Source: Limnohabitans sp. (GTDB lineage: Bacteria > Pseudomonadota > Gammaproteobacteria > Burkholderiales > Burkholderiaceae_C). Taken from it: a stretch of 58,814 nucleotides of DNA. The notes below the pieces were generated by a model, which had not been told where the DNA came from, ran no database searches, and was given only the letters and a program-made list of their open reading frames with translations. Both the position numbers and the translations under genes were made by a program. The stretch spans positions 14,412 through 73,225 of the forward strand of contig JAJTDK010000002.1 of NCBI GenBank assembly GCA_021300495.1, in the 5' to 3' direction. Below are positions 37,443-48,565 of the stretch, piece after piece; position 1 is the stretch's first letter; each line of letters begins with the position of its first letter.

Positions 37443-38543
37443 ATGAAACCCTTTTTACGTCACCAGCTTGAGCGGTATGCCCAGCGTCTAGAAGAGCTGG
37501 ACTTTTTGCTGTCGCGCGAAGACATCATGGCCGACATGAATCAGTTTTTAAAACTGTCACGCGAGCATGCTGAGGTGAGTGCTTTGGCCAAACGTTATGC
37601 ACGGTATTTAGAACGCAGCAGCGATTTAGAAGCAGCCCATGCCATGCTAGAAACCAGCAGCGAAGACATCGACATGCAAGCCATGGCCCACGAGGAAATA
37701 CAAAGTGCCTCCCTAGAAATGAGCGATTTGGAAGCTGAGTTGCAGCGCATGTTGCTGCCCAAAGACCCCGACGATGCACGACCTGCTTTTTTGGAAATTC
37801 GCGCAGGAACAGGCGGCGACGAGTCAGCGCTTTTTGCTGGCGACTTGCTTCGCATGTACACCAAGTTTTGTGAGCGCAAAGGCTGGCGTGCCGAAATCAT
37901 GTCGGAGTCTGCCAGTGAGCTAGGTGGCTACAAAGAGGTGGTCATTCGCATCGAAGGTGACAACGTGTTTGGCACCCTGCGCTTTGAATCGGGTGGCCAC
38001 CGTGTCCAACGCGTGCCGACCACCGAAACACAAGGCCGTATTCACACCAGCGCATGCACCGTAGCCGTTCTCGCAGAGCCCGACGAAGCCCAAGCTGTGA
38101 CCATCAACCCTGCCGATTTGCGCATTGACACCTACCGCGCCAGCGGAGCGGGTGGTCAGCACATCAACAAAACAGACTCTGCAGTGCGCATCACGCATAT
38201 TCCTACGGGCATAGTGGCGGAGTGCCAAGACGATCGCAGCCAACACCGCAACAAAGCAAAAGCCATGCAGGTTTTATCGGCACGCATTCAAGAAAAAGAT
38301 CGCAACGAGCGTGCCGCCAAAGATGCGGCATTGCGCAAAGGGCTCATTGGCAGTGGCGACCGGTCAGACCGAATTCGCACCTACAACTTTCCGCAAGGAC
38401 GCCTCACAGATCACCGCATCAACCTCACCTTGTACAAGCTAAGTTTCATCATGGAAGGTGACTTGGAAGAAGTGACACAGTCACTTCAGAATGCCAGGCA
38501 GGCCGAGCAATTGGCTGATTTGGAATCAAGCCTGCCATCATGA
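37443..38543 (+). CDS. prfA: Peptide chain release factor 1
   Basis: RF1 ends translation at UAA and UAG. The 366-residue protein carries the GGQ tripeptide ([19 protein letters not shown]) that triggers peptide release and the codon-recognition P-x-T motif in [42 protein letters not shown] is also standard. The glutamine of GGQ is methylated by PrmC, encoded next with a 4-base ATGA overlap. Confidence 0.97.
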   Translation: MKPFLRHQLERYAQRLEELDFLLSREDIMADMNQFLKLSREHAEVSALAKRYARYLERSSDLEAAHAMLETSSEDIDMQAMAHEEIQSASLEMSDLEAELQRMLLPKDPDDARPAFLEIRAGTGGDESALFAGDLLRMYTKFCERKGWRAEIMSESASELGGYKEVVIRIEGDNVFGTLRFESGGHRVQRVPTTETQGRIHTSACTVAVLAEPDEAQAVTINPADLRIDTYRASGAGGQHINKTDSAVRITHIPTGIVAECQDDRSQHRNKAKAMQVLSARIQEKDRNERAAKDAALRKGLIGSGDRSDRIRTYNFPQGRLTDHRINLTLYKLSFIMEGDLEEVTQSLQNARQAEQLADLESSLPS

Positions 38544-39355
38544 ACGTGGCGCAATGTTTAACCCGTGGCCAAGTGTTGGGACTGCCCCGACTGGAAGCCC
38601 AAATTTTGTTCTTGCATGCCGCAGGCAGATCGCTGCACGACCGCGCATGGCTGTTGGCGCACGATACCGATGAGGTATTGCCTGAACACATGGCAGCCTT
38701 TGAAGCACTGGCACAGCGCCGACTGCAACATGAACCCGTGGCCTACATCGTGGGGCAAAAAGAGTTTTTTGGACTTAACTTGGTCATCGACAAGCGTGTG
38801 CTTGACCCCAGGGCTGACACCGAAGTGTTGGTGGATTGGGCCTTGGCATGCGGTGTAGGCTTAGAGCGCCCCCGATACCTTGATTTAGGGACAGGCAGTG
38901 GCGCTATCGCATTGGCACTCAAATCTCAACTTTCAGAGGCCGAAGTTCTGGCCGTGGACAACAGCGCAGAGGCTTTGAGCCTTGCTGCCCACAATGCCCA
39001 CAATTTGGCACTGAATGTTAACTTCCTCCAAAGCAACTGGTTCTCTCAAGTTCAAGGTAAATTCAATGTGCTGGTGTCCAATCCCCCCTACATTGAAGAC
39101 CATGACGGCCACTTGGCAATGCTGACCCACGAACCCCTTCAAGCCTTGGCAAGTGGCCCTGATGGCTTGGAGGACATCAAGAAAATCGTTCAAAACGCCC
39201 CAAATCACTTGGAAGCGGGTGGTTGGCTGCTCCTAGAGCATGGTTGGAAGCAAGCGACAGCGGTTAGAGGCCTGCTTAAGAAAGCCGGATTCAAGCATGT
39301 CCAGTCCAAGTTAGACTTGGCAGGCATTGAGCGTTGCTCCGGGGGCCAAAAATAG
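38540..39355 (+). CDS. prmC: Peptide chain release factor N5-glutamine methyltransferase
   Basis: PrmC methylates the GGQ glutamine of release factors using SAM. The 271-residue protein has an N-terminal helical domain with [14 protein letters not shown] and the methyltransferase fold with [14 protein letters not shown] and the substrate motif NPPY ([16 protein letters not shown]). Its ATG overlaps the prfA stop, coupling the enzyme to its substrate. Confidence 0.96.
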   Translation: MNVAQCLTRGQVLGLPRLEAQILFLHAAGRSLHDRAWLLAHDTDEVLPEHMAAFEALAQRRLQHEPVAYIVGQKEFFGLNLVIDKRVLDPRADTEVLVDWALACGVGLERPRYLDLGTGSGAIALALKSQLSEAEVLAVDNSAEALSLAAHNAHNLALNVNFLQSNWFSQVQGKFNVLVSNPPYIEDHDGHLAMLTHEPLQALASGPDGLEDIKKIVQNAPNHLEAGGWLLLEHGWKQATAVRGLLKKAGFKHVQSKLDLAGIERCSGGQK

Positions 39356-39422
39356 ACCCTTGCCTGCAAATACCCCGCCAACATGAAATAATCAACCCAT
39401 TGACAGTTAAAGAGGATTTCCC

Positions 39423-39752
39423 ATGAGCGATACCCAAGCCCGCATTGATGATTTGGTCAAACAAAACGAAGTACTGCTTTTCATGAAAGGCAGCGCCAGC
39501 TTTCCCATGTGCGGCTTCTCTGGTCGTGCCATTCAAATTTTGAAGGCTTGCGGCGTTGATCCGAAGGCTGTTAAAACAGTCAATGTGTTGGACGACGCTG
39601 AAATTCGCAATGGCATTAAGGAATACAGCAACTGGCCTACCATTCCTCAGTTGTATGTGAAGGGCGAATTTGTGGGCGGCTCCGACATCATGATGGAAAT
39701 GTACGAGTCGGGTGAACTGATACAAGTGCTGGGCACCACGCCCAAAGAATAA
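39423..39752 (+). CDS. grxD: Monothiol glutaredoxin (Grx4 family), FeS-cluster carrier
   Basis: A 109-residue monothiol glutaredoxin with the CGFS active site (FPMCGFSGRAIQIL), the WPTIPQLYVKGEFVGGSDI segment and normal length. CGFS proteins bind a bridging 2Fe-2S cluster with glutathione and pass clusters on, rather than reducing disulfides. AGAGGA lies about 8 bases before the ATG. It follows prmC by 67 bases and ends at a strong terminator. Confidence 0.95.
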   Translation: MSDTQARIDDLVKQNEVLLFMKGSASFPMCGFSGRAIQILKACGVDPKAVKTVNVLDDAEIRNGIKEYSNWPTIPQLYVKGEFVGGSDIMMEMYESGELIQVLGTTPKE

Positions 39753-39803
39753 GCACTCTAGCAGTGTGAGTTTCAGCTTCTACATGGAAGCTTGAAACAT
39801 AAA

Positions 39804-39838
39804 ATGGTTTCAGTCTACTGGCTGAAGCCATTTTTTTT
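39804..39838 (+). terminator. Rho-independent terminator of grxD, overlapping the end of the convergent gene
   Basis: ATGGTTTCAG pairs with CTGAAGCCAT (two G-U pairs) around a short loop and is followed by eight T. A second imperfect hairpin (GTTTCAGCTTC / GAAGCTTGAAAC) precedes it at about 39770-39798. The right arm and T-tract are also codons of the convergent lytic transglycosylase gene, whose stop falls inside the left arm. Confidence 0.85.
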
Positions 39839-40475
39839 GAGCTGCCAAGACAGATTGGGGATAAGCAGATTGCCCACGGCTGCCGTTGTAACGGCCGAGC
39901 GCGTAAAACAGGTCACCCTTTTCTCGCTCTAGCATGTGGCGCAAGATGACACAACCAAAACGAAGCTGCGTTTGGGTATGAAACAAAACACTTTCGTTGC
40001 CATCGCCAATGCTGCGCGTCCAAAAGGGCATGACCTGCATATAACCCCTGGCACCAGCGCTTGAGATGGCGTATTTTCTAAAGGCACTCTCAACTTCAAT
40101 CAAGCCCAACACCAAGGACAAAGACAAACCGGCACGCCTGGCCTCATACCAAACTGTGTGCAAAAACTCAGAACGATCGTCTGGATGTTTCATCCATTGG
40201 CTTAAGCGATGCGAGGCTTTGTTTGTCCACTCATTGAACTGCTTCTTCTCAAGCTCTGTATTGAGAACTGGCACGGGTGGGCCGCTCTGTAAAACCGCCT
40301 GACTGAGTGCAGTTCGAATTGAATCTGAGAGTACCTCTTCGGCTTGGTTGCCCGCCCAAGCGGATTGAGTGAATGCATGAGTCAACAGCAAAGAGGGTGT
40401 AACGAGGCTTGAAACAAATCCACGCCCTCCGCCCCGAATAGCTTGGCGCAAAAATTTGCGCCGATGCAAATTCAT
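39810..40475 (-). CDS. Lytic transglycosylase (SLT domain) with twin-arginine-like signal
   Basis: A 221-residue exported murein lyase. The N-terminus MNLHRRKFLRQAIRGG resembles a Tat signal (RRKFLR) followed by a hydrophobic core and AWA cleavage site near residue 41. The SLT domain occupies the C-terminal half: the catalytic glutamate in LGLIEVESAF, then AISSAGARGYMQVMPFW and ALGRYNGS. It cuts glycan strands leaving anhydro ends. It begins 11 bases after proS on the same strand and is likely co-transcribed with it. Confidence 0.9.
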   Translation of the reverse strand: MNLHRRKFLRQAIRGGGRGFVSSLVTPSLLLTHAFTQSAWAGNQAEEVLSDSIRTALSQAVLQSGPPVPVLNTELEKKQFNEWTNKASHRLSQWMKHPDDRSEFLHTVWYEARRAGLSLSLVLGLIEVESAFRKYAISSAGARGYMQVMPFWTRSIGDGNESVLFHTQTQLRFGCVILRHMLEREKGDLFYALGRYNGSRGQSAYPQSVLAAQKKWLQPVD

Positions 40476-40486
40476 GCGCTTGTCTT

Positions 40487-42238
40487 TCAGTGGGCCTGCG
40501 CCACTTTGCTGAAGACAAAGGCGGCAATGTCAGCAAGCGCCACAGCCGTGGCCGCTTCGTCGCGGCGGTGTTGGTATTCCACCTTGCCTTCTTTCAGGCC
40601 ACGATCGCCCAACGTCACGCGGTGTGGCACGCCAATGAGTTCCCAATCGGCGAACATGGCACCAGGGCGCTCGCCCCGGTCGTCTAGCAAGACGTCCACA
40701 CCCGCTGCCATGAGATCGGCATAGAGCTTTTCAGATGCGGCTTTGACATCGGGGCTGCGATCGGCACCAATGGGACAAATGACCACAGTGAAAGGCGCAA
40801 TGGCATCGGGCCAAATGATGCCCTTGGCATCGTGGTTTTGCTCAATGGCTGCAGCGGGCAAGCGCGTGACACCAATGCCGTAGCAACCCATTTCTAAAAA
40901 TTGGGGTTTGCCGTTTTCATCCAAGAAAGTGGCGTTCATGGCTTGGCTGTACTTGGTGCCCAAATAAAACACATGGCCTACTTCAATGCCGCGTTCAATG
41001 GCCAAGGCGCCCTTGCCATCAGGCGACATATCGCCATCGACCACATTGCGCAAATCGGCCACCATCATGGGCTCGGGCAAATCACGCCCCCAATTCACAC
41101 CTGTGATGTGGTGGTCGGGTTGATTGGCGCCGCAAATCCAGTCGGCCATGACAGCCACTTCACGGTCGGCCACCACGTTCAAAGGCTTCTTCAAATTCAA
41201 AGGCCCAAGGTAGCCAGGCTTGCAGCCAAAGTGCTCGTCAATTTCTGTCAATGTGGCAAAACGGAAGCCTACATTCAAGCCTGGCAACTTGCCCACTTTG
41301 ACTTCGTTCATGTCATGGTCGCCACGAAGCAACAGCAGCCAAACCTTGGCAGCTTTGATGTTGCCCTGCTCGTCCGTTTCATCGGTGGCCAAGACCAAAG
41401 ATTTCACAGTGGTCGACAAAGGCACGCCCAACAAGGCTGCAACATCTTCGCAAGTGCTCTTGCCAGGGGTTGGCGTCAAGGTTTGGGGTTTGCCAGCGGA
41501 AGGCCGTGCCTGCGCAGGTGCCAATGCCTCTGCCTTTTCCATGTTGGCCGCGTAATCGCTTTGAGGGCAATACACGATGGCGTCTTCGCCGGTGGCCGCA
41601 ATCACTTGGAATTCTTCGCTCAAATCACCACCAATGGCACCGCTGTCGGCGGCCACTGCGCGGTAGCTCAAACCAAAACGATCGAAAATTTTGCGGTACG
41701 CATCGGCCATGATCTTGTAGCTTTGTTTGGCCGAAACTTGGTCGCGATCAAAGCTGTAAGCGTCTTTCATGATGAACTCACGACCGCGCATCAAGCCAAA
41801 GCGGGGACGACGCTCGTCACGGAATTTGGTTTGAATTTGGTAAAAGTTTTTCGGTAACTGTTTGTAGCTGCGCAACTCTTGCCGCGCTACATCCGTGATC
41901 ACTTCTTCGCTGGTGGGCTGCACCACAAAATCACGGCCATGGCGGTCCTTGATGCGTAACAGCTCAGGGCCCATCTTTTCAAAGCGTCCGGTCTCTTGCC
42001 ACAACTCAGCGGGTTGAACCACTGGCATGGTCATTTCAATGGCGCCAGCGCGGTTCATTTCTTCGCGCACGATGGCTTCCACTTTGCGAATCACGCGCAG
42101 TCCCATGGGCATGTAGTTGTAGATGCCAGCGCCCAAGCGCTTAATCATGCCGGCGCGCATCATGAGTTGGTGGCTCACCACCTCGGCGTCTGCTGGCGCT
42201 TCTTTGAGGGTGGAAATTAAAAATTGACTGGCTTTCAT
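40487..42238 (-). CDS. proS: Prolyl-tRNA synthetase (bacterial type with editing insertion)
   Basis: A 583-residue class II synthetase. Motif 1 region [20 protein letters not shown], motif 2 [22 protein letters not shown] and motif 3 [12 protein letters not shown] are present, as is the insertion domain (about 225-390) that hydrolyses mischarged Ala-tRNA-Pro, and a C-terminal anticodon-binding domain ([29 protein letters not shown]). Length is normal. It is divergent from rppH across 92 bases. Confidence 0.97.
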   Translation of the reverse strand: MKASQFLISTLKEAPADAEVVSHQLMMRAGMIKRLGAGIYNYMPMGLRVIRKVEAIVREEMNRAGAIEMTMPVVQPAELWQETGRFEKMGPELLRIKDRHGRDFVVQPTSEEVITDVARQELRSYKQLPKNFYQIQTKFRDERRPRFGLMRGREFIMKDAYSFDRDQVSAKQSYKIMADAYRKIFDRFGLSYRAVAADSGAIGGDLSEEFQVIAATGEDAIVYCPQSDYAANMEKAEALAPAQARPSAGKPQTLTPTPGKSTCEDVAALLGVPLSTTVKSLVLATDETDEQGNIKAAKVWLLLLRGDHDMNEVKVGKLPGLNVGFRFATLTEIDEHFGCKPGYLGPLNLKKPLNVVADREVAVMADWICGANQPDHHITGVNWGRDLPEPMMVADLRNVVDGDMSPDGKGALAIERGIEVGHVFYLGTKYSQAMNATFLDENGKPQFLEMGCYGIGVTRLPAAAIEQNHDAKGIIWPDAIAPFTVVICPIGADRSPDVKAASEKLYADLMAAGVDVLLDDRGERPGAMFADWELIGVPHRVTLGDRGLKEGKVEYQHRRDEAATAVALADIAAFVFSKVAQAH

Positions 42239-42330
42239 GGGCTAATTCCAAGCGTACTCAGGGTGAGTCCTAATGTTGCACAGAACCGTCCGTGCATAAT
42301 GGACACAGTTTAAAAATTTGGGATTTGATT

Positions 42331-43020
42331 ATGCTTGACCGCGAAGGCTTTCGGCCTAACGTCGGCATCATTCTGCTCAACCAGAAAAATCAGGTGTTTT
42401 GGGGCAAGCGCATCCGAACCCACAGTTGGCAGTTTCCGCAGGGCGGCATTGACCGGGGCGAAAGCCCTGAACAGGCCATGTTCCGAGAACTGCACGAAGA
42501 AGTGGGGCTCCTGCCGGAGCATGTGCGCATCGTGGCCCGAACCCGAGATTGGTTGCGCTATGAAGTGCCTGATCGTTTCATCAGAAGAGACGCTAGGGGC
42601 CATTACAAGGGCCAAAAGCAAATATGGTATTTGCTTCAACTGGTCGAGCCCGACTGGAACATCAACCTGCGCGCCACCAGCCACCCCGAGTTTGACGCTT
42701 GGCGCTGGAACGACTTTTGGGTGCCGCTCGATGTGGTGGTGGAATTCAAACGAGGCGTCTACGAAATGGCGCTCACTGAGTTGTCCAGATACTTGCCCCG
42801 CTATGACAGCCGAGGACGAGGTTACCGCGGCGCGCCGCGGCCTCGAAACAACATCAACGAAGGCGAAGGCGAAAACTGTGAACCACAAGGCTCTGAAGTT
42901 TCAATGACGGTGCAGTTTGGTTTCATGCACACTCAAATCCGCATGGAGTTGCCACCGGGTGGCAGTTTTGACCCAGATCCTCAGAACAGTTTAGAAAAGC
43001 CAAAACCCGAAGATCCTTGA
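42331..43020 (+). CDS. rppH: RNA pyrophosphohydrolase
   Basis: RppH removes pyrophosphate from the 5' end of triphosphorylated RNA and so starts mRNA decay. The 229-residue protein begins [17 protein letters not shown] and has the Nudix box [20 protein letters not shown] followed by VGL, and [10 protein letters not shown]. About 65 residues of Gly/Arg/Pro- and Glu-rich tail extend past the catalytic domain, common in Burkholderiales. ATG 42331 is chosen because the extra upstream codons do not match the family. A terminator follows the stop directly. Confidence 0.94.
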   Translation: MLDREGFRPNVGIILLNQKNQVFWGKRIRTHSWQFPQGGIDRGESPEQAMFRELHEEVGLLPEHVRIVARTRDWLRYEVPDRFIRRDARGHYKGQKQIWYLLQLVEPDWNINLRATSHPEFDAWRWNDFWVPLDVVVEFKRGVYEMALTELSRYLPRYDSRGRGYRGAPRPRNNINEGEGENCEPQGSEVSMTVQFGFMHTQIRMELPPGGSFDPDPQNSLEKPKPEDP

Positions 43021-43045
43021 AAAAGGGGCTTTGAATGCCCCTTTT
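43020..43045. terminator. Bidirectional rho-independent terminator between rppH and proB
   Basis: GGGGC and GCCCC enclose a seven-base loop, with four or five A on the left and four T on the right. Read on the minus strand the U-run is five bases long. It can end both the rppH message and the obgE-proB message, whose stop codon is 20 bases away. Confidence 0.88.
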
Positions 43046-43064
43046 GACTTGAAGAAGTGATGGA

Positions 43065-44201
43065 TCAGCGCGTCAAGATCAAGTTGTCGCGATGCACAAA
43101 TTCTGACTCAGCCACATAGCCCAACAAGCCCTCAAACTCTGAAGAGGGTTTGCGGCAAATGAGTCTGGCTTCGGTACTGGCGTAATTGGCCAAGCCACGC
43201 GCAATTTCCAGTCCGTTCACATCGCGTATAGCGATCACATCGCCTCGAGAAAAATCGCCCTCGACATGCGTCATGCCAATCGCAAGCAAGCTCTTACCTT
43301 CGGCTTGTAATTTAGAAGCAGCCCCAGGATCGACTGTGACCGCACCGCGCAGTTGTAAATGATCGGCCATCCACTGTTTGCGCGCTTGTTGTTTTTGCGT
43401 TTGGGCGACCAGCAAGGTGCCAATGGGCTCGCCTTTGCACAAGCGAATGAGGGCGTCGGGTTCACGGCCCCAAGCAATGACAGTGGATGCGCCTGAACCG
43501 GCGGCACGCTTGGCCGCCAAAATTTTGGTGATCATGCCGCCACTGCCAATACTAGAGCCCACGCCACCGGCCATGGCCTCTAAAGCTGGATCTCCGGCAC
43601 GGGCTTCGTGCACAAATTCGGCAGCAGGGTTTTTGCGAGGATCTGCGGTGTACAAACCTTTTTGATCGGTCAAGATCACTAAGGCATCGGCTTCCACCAA
43701 GTTGGCTACCAAGGCACCTAAGGTGTCGTTGTCGCCAAACTTAATTTCATCGTTCACCACCGTATCGTTTTCGTTGATAACGGGAAGCACTTTGTGTTGC
43801 AACAAAGTGAGCAAGGTAGACCGGGCGTTTAAATAACGTTCGCGATCAGCCAGGTCGGCATGCGTCAGAAGCACCTGCGCACTGCCCAAACCGTTTTCAC
43901 GCAATTTGGTTTCGTACATTTGCGCCAAACCCATTTGGCCCACCGCAGCGGCAGCTTGCAAAGCATGAATTTCTTGGGGGCGTGTGGCCCAACCCAAACG
44001 CTTCATGCCTTCGGCAATGGCCCCACTGGACACCATGATGACCTCGCGACCGTCTTTGGCCATGAGTGCCATCTGGCGGCACCATTCACCGATGGCCGCT
44101 TCGTCTAGACCGCGTCCTTCGTTGGTGACCAAACTGGAGCCGACCTTGACCACGATGCGCCGCGCATCGCGCAAAACAGTGGACGTAAAAGGCTGGCTCA
44201 T
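43065..44201 (-). CDS. proB: Glutamate 5-kinase
   Basis: ProB phosphorylates glutamate at the start of proline synthesis. The 378-residue protein has the amino-acid-kinase domain ([72 protein letters not shown]) and a C-terminal PUA domain from about residue 285. ATG 44201 ([10 protein letters not shown]) is preferred over an upstream TTG. It follows obgE by 47 bases, the usual obgE-proB order. Confidence 0.96.
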   Translation of the reverse strand: MSQPFTSTVLRDARRIVVKVGSSLVTNEGRGLDEAAIGEWCRQMALMAKDGREVIMVSSGAIAEGMKRLGWATRPQEIHALQAAAAVGQMGLAQMYETKLRENGLGSAQVLLTHADLADRERYLNARSTLLTLLQHKVLPVINENDTVVNDEIKFGDNDTLGALVANLVEADALVILTDQKGLYTADPRKNPAAEFVHEARAGDPALEAMAGGVGSSIGSGGMITKILAAKRAAGSGASTVIAWGREPDALIRLCKGEPIGTLLVAQTQKQQARKQWMADHLQLRGAVTVDPGAASKLQAEGKSLLAIGMTHVEGDFSRGDVIAIRDVNGLEIARGLANYASTEARLICRKPSSEFEGLLGYVAESEFVHRDNLILTR

Positions 44202-44248
44202 GGTGCTCAATGTATCGCAAATGCAGAAGATTCAAGTTGCCGAATCAA

Positions 44249-45352
<1,104 letters not shown>

Positions 45353-45370
45353 TTAATTTTGAGCTCTGGA

Positions 45371-45400
45371 ACAAAAAAGCCCCGACTCGGCGGGGCTCTT
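45371..45400 (-). terminator. Terminator downstream of rplU-rpmA
   Basis: On the minus strand AGCCCCG and CGGGGCT form a 7-base GC-rich stem around a six-base loop, followed by six T. It lies 20 bases after the rpmA stop and 50 bases before the obgE start, so obgE must depend on readthrough or on its own promoter in this gap. Confidence 0.85.
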
Positions 45401-45420
45401 TGCGCAATGGCTGACGCTGT

Positions 45421-45678
45421 TTAAGCAGCAGTCACGTTCACCATTTGCTTTTTCAGAGCACCTTTGAAGCCGAACGACACGTGGCCGTCGATCAAAGCGA
45501 ACAATGTGTGGTCTTTGCCAATGCCCACATTGTTGCCGGGGTGGAACTTGGTACCACGCTGACGAACAATGATGGCGCCTGCAGTGATGAGTTCACCACC
45601 GAAAGCTTTTACACCGAGCATTTTGGGCTGCGAATCGCGCCCGTTTCGCGTAGAGCCGCCGCCTTTTTTCTGTGCCAT
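45421..45678 (-). CDS. rpmA: 50S ribosomal protein L27
   Basis: An 85-residue basic protein starting [20 protein letters not shown], the conserved L27 N-terminus that reaches into the peptidyl-transferase centre, then [22 protein letters not shown]. Length is normal and no N-terminal cleavage extension is present. It follows rplU by 12 bases, as nearly everywhere in bacteria. Confidence 0.98.
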   Translation of the reverse strand: MAQKKGGGSTRNGRDSQPKMLGVKAFGGELITAGAIIVRQRGTKFHPGNNVGIGKDHTLFALIDGHVSFGFKGALKKQMVNVTAA

Positions 45679-45690
45679 GACCTGTGCTCC

Positions 45691-46002
45691 TTAGCCGGCA
45701 ATCGCGCCAATTTGCAGTTCTGTGTACTGCTGGCGATGACCTTGACGTTTTTGATAGTGCTTGCGACGGCGCATCTTGAAGATGTGCACTTTGTCGTGCT
45801 TGCCGTGTGCCAACACTGTGACAGTAACAGTTGCGCCGGACACCAGGGGCGTACCAACTTTCAGATCTGCGCCGTTGCCGACTGCCAGAACCTGGTCGAA
45901 TACGATTTCCTGGCCCACGTCCGCAGCAATCTGTTCTACTTTAATTTTTTCACCAGCAGCAACACGATACTGTTTGCCACCGGTTTTTATGACCGCGTAC
46001 AT
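45691..46002 (-). CDS. rplU: 50S ribosomal protein L21
   Basis: The 103-residue protein starts [20 protein letters not shown] and contains the L21 C-terminal motif [21 protein letters not shown] that contacts 23S rRNA. It heads the rplU-rpmA pair and is divergent from ispB, the classic rplU/ispB arrangement. Confidence 0.98.
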   Translation of the reverse strand: MYAVIKTGGKQYRVAAGEKIKVEQIAADVGQEIVFDQVLAVGNGADLKVGTPLVSGATVTVTVLAHGKHDKVHIFKMRRRKHYQKRQGHRQQYTELQIGAIAG

Positions 46003-46049
46003 AATGACCTCTTCATGGAATTCCTAGGACGAACCCTAAGGAACCGCGG

Positions 46050-46079
46050 ATTTTAGCACGTACTTTTGAGACTTGACAA
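46050..46079 (-). promoter_or_regulatory. Predicted sigma-70 promoter of rplU-rpmA
   Basis: On the minus strand TTGTCA (46079-46074) and TAAAAT (46055-46050) are separated by 18 bases. Transcription would start near 46043, giving a leader of about 40 bases before rplU. The sequence overlaps a plus-strand TTGACA (46073-46078) that could serve the divergent ispB. Confidence 0.6.
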
Positions 46080-46135
46080 GCCCCTGACGCACAATTCATT
46101 GCAGCCCCCCATTGTCGTTTTCGCTCTCTATAATC

Positions 46136-47209
46136 ATGCCAATAAACAGAAACCCCATCGAAAACCCAAGTTTTCAGGCGGTTCTGCCCACAAATCCAGT
46201 TTTAAAAGCCATTTTGTCTACCTCCGCGCCATCCTTTCAAGCCTCCCCAGCCTCGGCCTTGGCTCTGGTGGCCAGGGATTTGGCCCAGGTCGACGAGGTC
46301 ATCGCAAAGCGCTTGAGTTCGGGGGTGCCCCTGGTCGGCCAAGTTGCCCAGTACATCATTTCAGCAGGCGGCAAGCGGCTGAGGCCTGTCATTTTATTGC
46401 TCACCTGCGGAGCTTTGGGCTACCAAGAAGCGCACAAATACAGCATGGCCGCTGTAGTGGAGTTCATTCATACGGCCACATTGCTGCACGACGATGTGGT
46501 GGACGAGTCGACACTGCGGCGTGGCCGCCCTACTGCCAACGAAAATTTTGGCAATCCAGCCAGCGTGTTGGTAGGCGACTTTCTGTATTCCCGCGCTTTC
46601 CAAATGATGGTGGATGCTGGCAGCATGCGCATCATGCAAGTCTTGGCCGATGCCACCAACATCATTGCAGAGGGTGAAGTTCTGCAACTCATGAACATGC
46701 ACGACGCTTCTTTGGACGAAGAGGCCTATTTACACGTCATTCGGTCTAAAACAGCCAAATTGTTTGAGGCCAGTGCTCGTTTGGCAGCCATCTTGGCCAA
46801 AACCTCACCTGAATTGGAAGCGGCCTGCGCAAACTATGGCCAAGCCTTGGGCACTGCATTTCAAGTGATTGACGATGTTTTGGATTACGAGGGCAATGCC
46901 GCTGAAATGGGCAAGAACCTTGGCGATGATTTGCGCGAAGGCAAAGCCACCCTGCCCCTCATTTTGGCCATGCAACGAGGTACGCCAACGCAGCGAGATC
47001 TGATTCAAAAGGCCATCGAAACAGGCTCTGTTGACCAACTAAGCAGTGTGATTGCCATCGTCCGCGATACGGGTGCTCTTGAAGCCAGCCGCAAAGCGGC
47101 TGTGTCAGAAGCTCAGCGTGCCGTAGATGCGGCGCAGCGCCTGCCTGATGGCGAATACAAAGATGCTTTGGTGGCTTTGGCGTCCCAATTGTTAGAACGC
47201 CGTACTTAG
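46136..47209 (+). CDS. ispB: Polyprenyl (octaprenyl) diphosphate synthase
   Basis: IspB extends farnesyl diphosphate with isopentenyl units to form the ubiquinone side chain. The trans-prenyltransferase motifs are present: GGKRLRPVILLL, first aspartate-rich LLHDDVVDESTLRRGRPT, and second QVIDDVLDYEG. From ATG 46136 the product is 357 residues, about 35-45 longer at the N-terminus than usual; that extra part is Ser/Ala/Pro-rich and may not be translated (see findings). It is convergent with a dehydratase gene only 5 bases away. Confidence 0.94.
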   Translation: MPINRNPIENPSFQAVLPTNPVLKAILSTSAPSFQASPASALALVARDLAQVDEVIAKRLSSGVPLVGQVAQYIISAGGKRLRPVILLLTCGALGYQEAHKYSMAAVVEFIHTATLLHDDVVDESTLRRGRPTANENFGNPASVLVGDFLYSRAFQMMVDAGSMRIMQVLADATNIIAEGEVLQLMNMHDASLDEEAYLHVIRSKTAKLFEASARLAAILAKTSPELEAACANYGQALGTAFQVIDDVLDYEGNAAEMGKNLGDDLREGKATLPLILAMQRGTPTQRDLIQKAIETGSVDQLSSVIAIVRDTGALEASRKAAVSEAQRAVDAAQRLPDGEYKDALVALASQLLERRT

Positions 47210-47214
47210 AGCCC

Positions 47215-48186
47215 TTAGGGGTAAGCAGCCACTAATTGCGAAAACCTCGCCATGTCAATGTTGCCGCCACTGACAACCACGCCTACTTTTTGCCCCTTCA
47301 ACGATTCGCTCGCTTGCATGGCAGCTGCCAATGAAAGGCAGCCCGTGGGTTCGACAATCATTTTCATGCGCTCGGCATAAAAGCGCATGCATTGGACCAG
47401 TTGCGCATCTGTCACGGTGTGAATGTCGTCCACCAAAGCTTTGATAATTTCAAAAGTGATGGCGCCCACCATGGGCGTTTGTGCACCATCGGCAATGGTC
47501 ACGGGGGTTGCAATTTTGACCCGTTCACCTTTTCTAAATGATTGCTGAACATCGTTGCCCGCCTCGGGCTCTACGCCCACGATTTGACAATAGGGTGAGA
47601 GCGCCTTGGCGGCCATTGCACTGCCACTTAAAAGCCCGCCGCCGCCCAAACAAACAAAGAGAACATCCAACTCACCCACTTCTTTGAACAACTCCAACGC
47701 GGCAGTTCCTTGACCGGATAAAACATCAGGATGATCAAAGGGAGGGACGAAAGTCAGACCCTGAGAATTGGCCAAGTCTGTAGCCAGGGCACTTGCGTCC
47801 TCAGAATATCGGTCATAGCCGATGACCTTTGCGCCGTAGCCTTGTGTGGCCGCCAACTTAGCGGGCGCGGCATCGTGCGGCATGAAAATGGTGGCGGGAA
47901 TTTGAAGAATACGCGCCGACAAGGCCACGGCTTGCGCATGGTTACCCGAAGAATAAGCCACCACCCCTGCCCGCCTTTGCGCATCGTTCAATTTGGCCAA
48001 AGCATTGAACCCGCCTCTGAACTTGAATGCACCCATGCGTTGAAAGTTTTCACATTTCACATAAACTTTTGCCTGCAGTTGCTGATTCAAGGAAGTCGAC
48101 TGCATCACAGGCGTCTTGTGCGCAACCCCCTCAAGCCGTGCAGCCGCGGCCAAAACATCGTCAAAGGTGGGCAAAGAGGGAAGCAT
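47215..48186 (-). CDS. Threonine/serine dehydratase-like PLP enzyme (fold type II)
   Basis: A 323-residue single-domain enzyme without the C-terminal ACT regulatory domain of biosynthetic IlvA. The PLP lysine is in MGAFKFRGGFNAL, with SSGNHAQAVAL and the phosphate-binding GGGGLLSG. It may deaminate threonine or serine, or act as a serine racemase; these cannot be separated here. It is the last gene of the minus-strand run that starts at 49641, following the winged-helix gene by 15 bases. Confidence 0.87.
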   Translation of the reverse strand: MLPSLPTFDDVLAAAARLEGVAHKTPVMQSTSLNQQLQAKVYVKCENFQRMGAFKFRGGFNALAKLNDAQRRAGVVAYSSGNHAQAVALSARILQIPATIFMPHDAAPAKLAATQGYGAKVIGYDRYSEDASALATDLANSQGLTFVPPFDHPDVLSGQGTAALELFKEVGELDVLFVCLGGGGLLSGSAMAAKALSPYCQIVGVEPEAGNDVQQSFRKGERVKIATPVTIADGAQTPMVGAITFEIIKALVDDIHTVTDAQLVQCMRFYAERMKMIVEPTGCLSLAAAMQASESLKGQKVGVVVSGGNIDMARFSQLVAAYP

Positions 48187-48201
48187 GAGCGGTGCGATGC
48201 T

Positions 48202-48543
48202 TTAGCGACGGATGGCAGAAGTCATGAGTTTGCCAAGCTTTTCAAAATAATCAATGCTGGCTTGGGTAGGCACTAAATATTTGATCTTGTGATTTTTCTC
48301 AGTCTGAAAAACTTGAATCAAGCCAGCTTTTTTCAGCACCTCAATGCGCCGGTGGATGGTGGCTGGGCTGGCAATCTCACTTAAATCCATGGTTTCTGTC
48401 ACTACCATGGGGTGGCCTTGAGCGTTCTTAATCGCAATGGTCTCAAGCAACTTTTTCCCAATCTCATCAATGCCAGAGAAGTCAATGTGGGATTGACGCA
48501 AGGCTTCTGCGAGCACCAAATATCGCAAGTAAATTTGTTTCAT
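48202..48543 (-). CDS. Small winged-helix DNA-binding protein
   Basis: A 113-residue protein. Residues 45-100 read as a winged helix: VTETMDLSEIASPATIHRRI is the turn and recognition helix, then EVLKKAGLIQVF and a basic wing (EKNHKIKYLVPT). The N-terminal 40 residues (MKQIYLRYLVLAEALRQS) are helical and conserved in Comamonadaceae relatives I recall, which are annotated only as hypothetical or MarR-like. It is probably a transcriptional regulator; target unknown. It lies 22 bases after the membrane-protein gene and 15 bases before the dehydratase. Confidence 0.78.
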   Translation of the reverse strand: MKQIYLRYLVLAEALRQSHIDFSGIDEIGKKLLETIAIKNAQGHPMVVTETMDLSEIASPATIHRRIEVLKKAGLIQVFQTEKNHKIKYLVPTQASIDYFEKLGKLMTSAIRR

Positions 48544-48565
48544 GAAGGTTTGTCTGATGGGGAAT

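Noticed and set aside
40901-41857. 318-codon frame antisense to proS
   Set aside because: proS is intact over this region and the antisense product has no recognisable domain.
42270-42300. Promoter for rppH (TTGCAC and CATAAT)
   Set aside because: The spacing is only 13 bases, too short for a normal sigma-70 promoter.
46129-46134. TATAAT as the promoter of ispB with ATG 46136
   Set aside because: The -10 is too close to the ATG, and no -35 at proper spacing was found. Kept only as a question about the true start.
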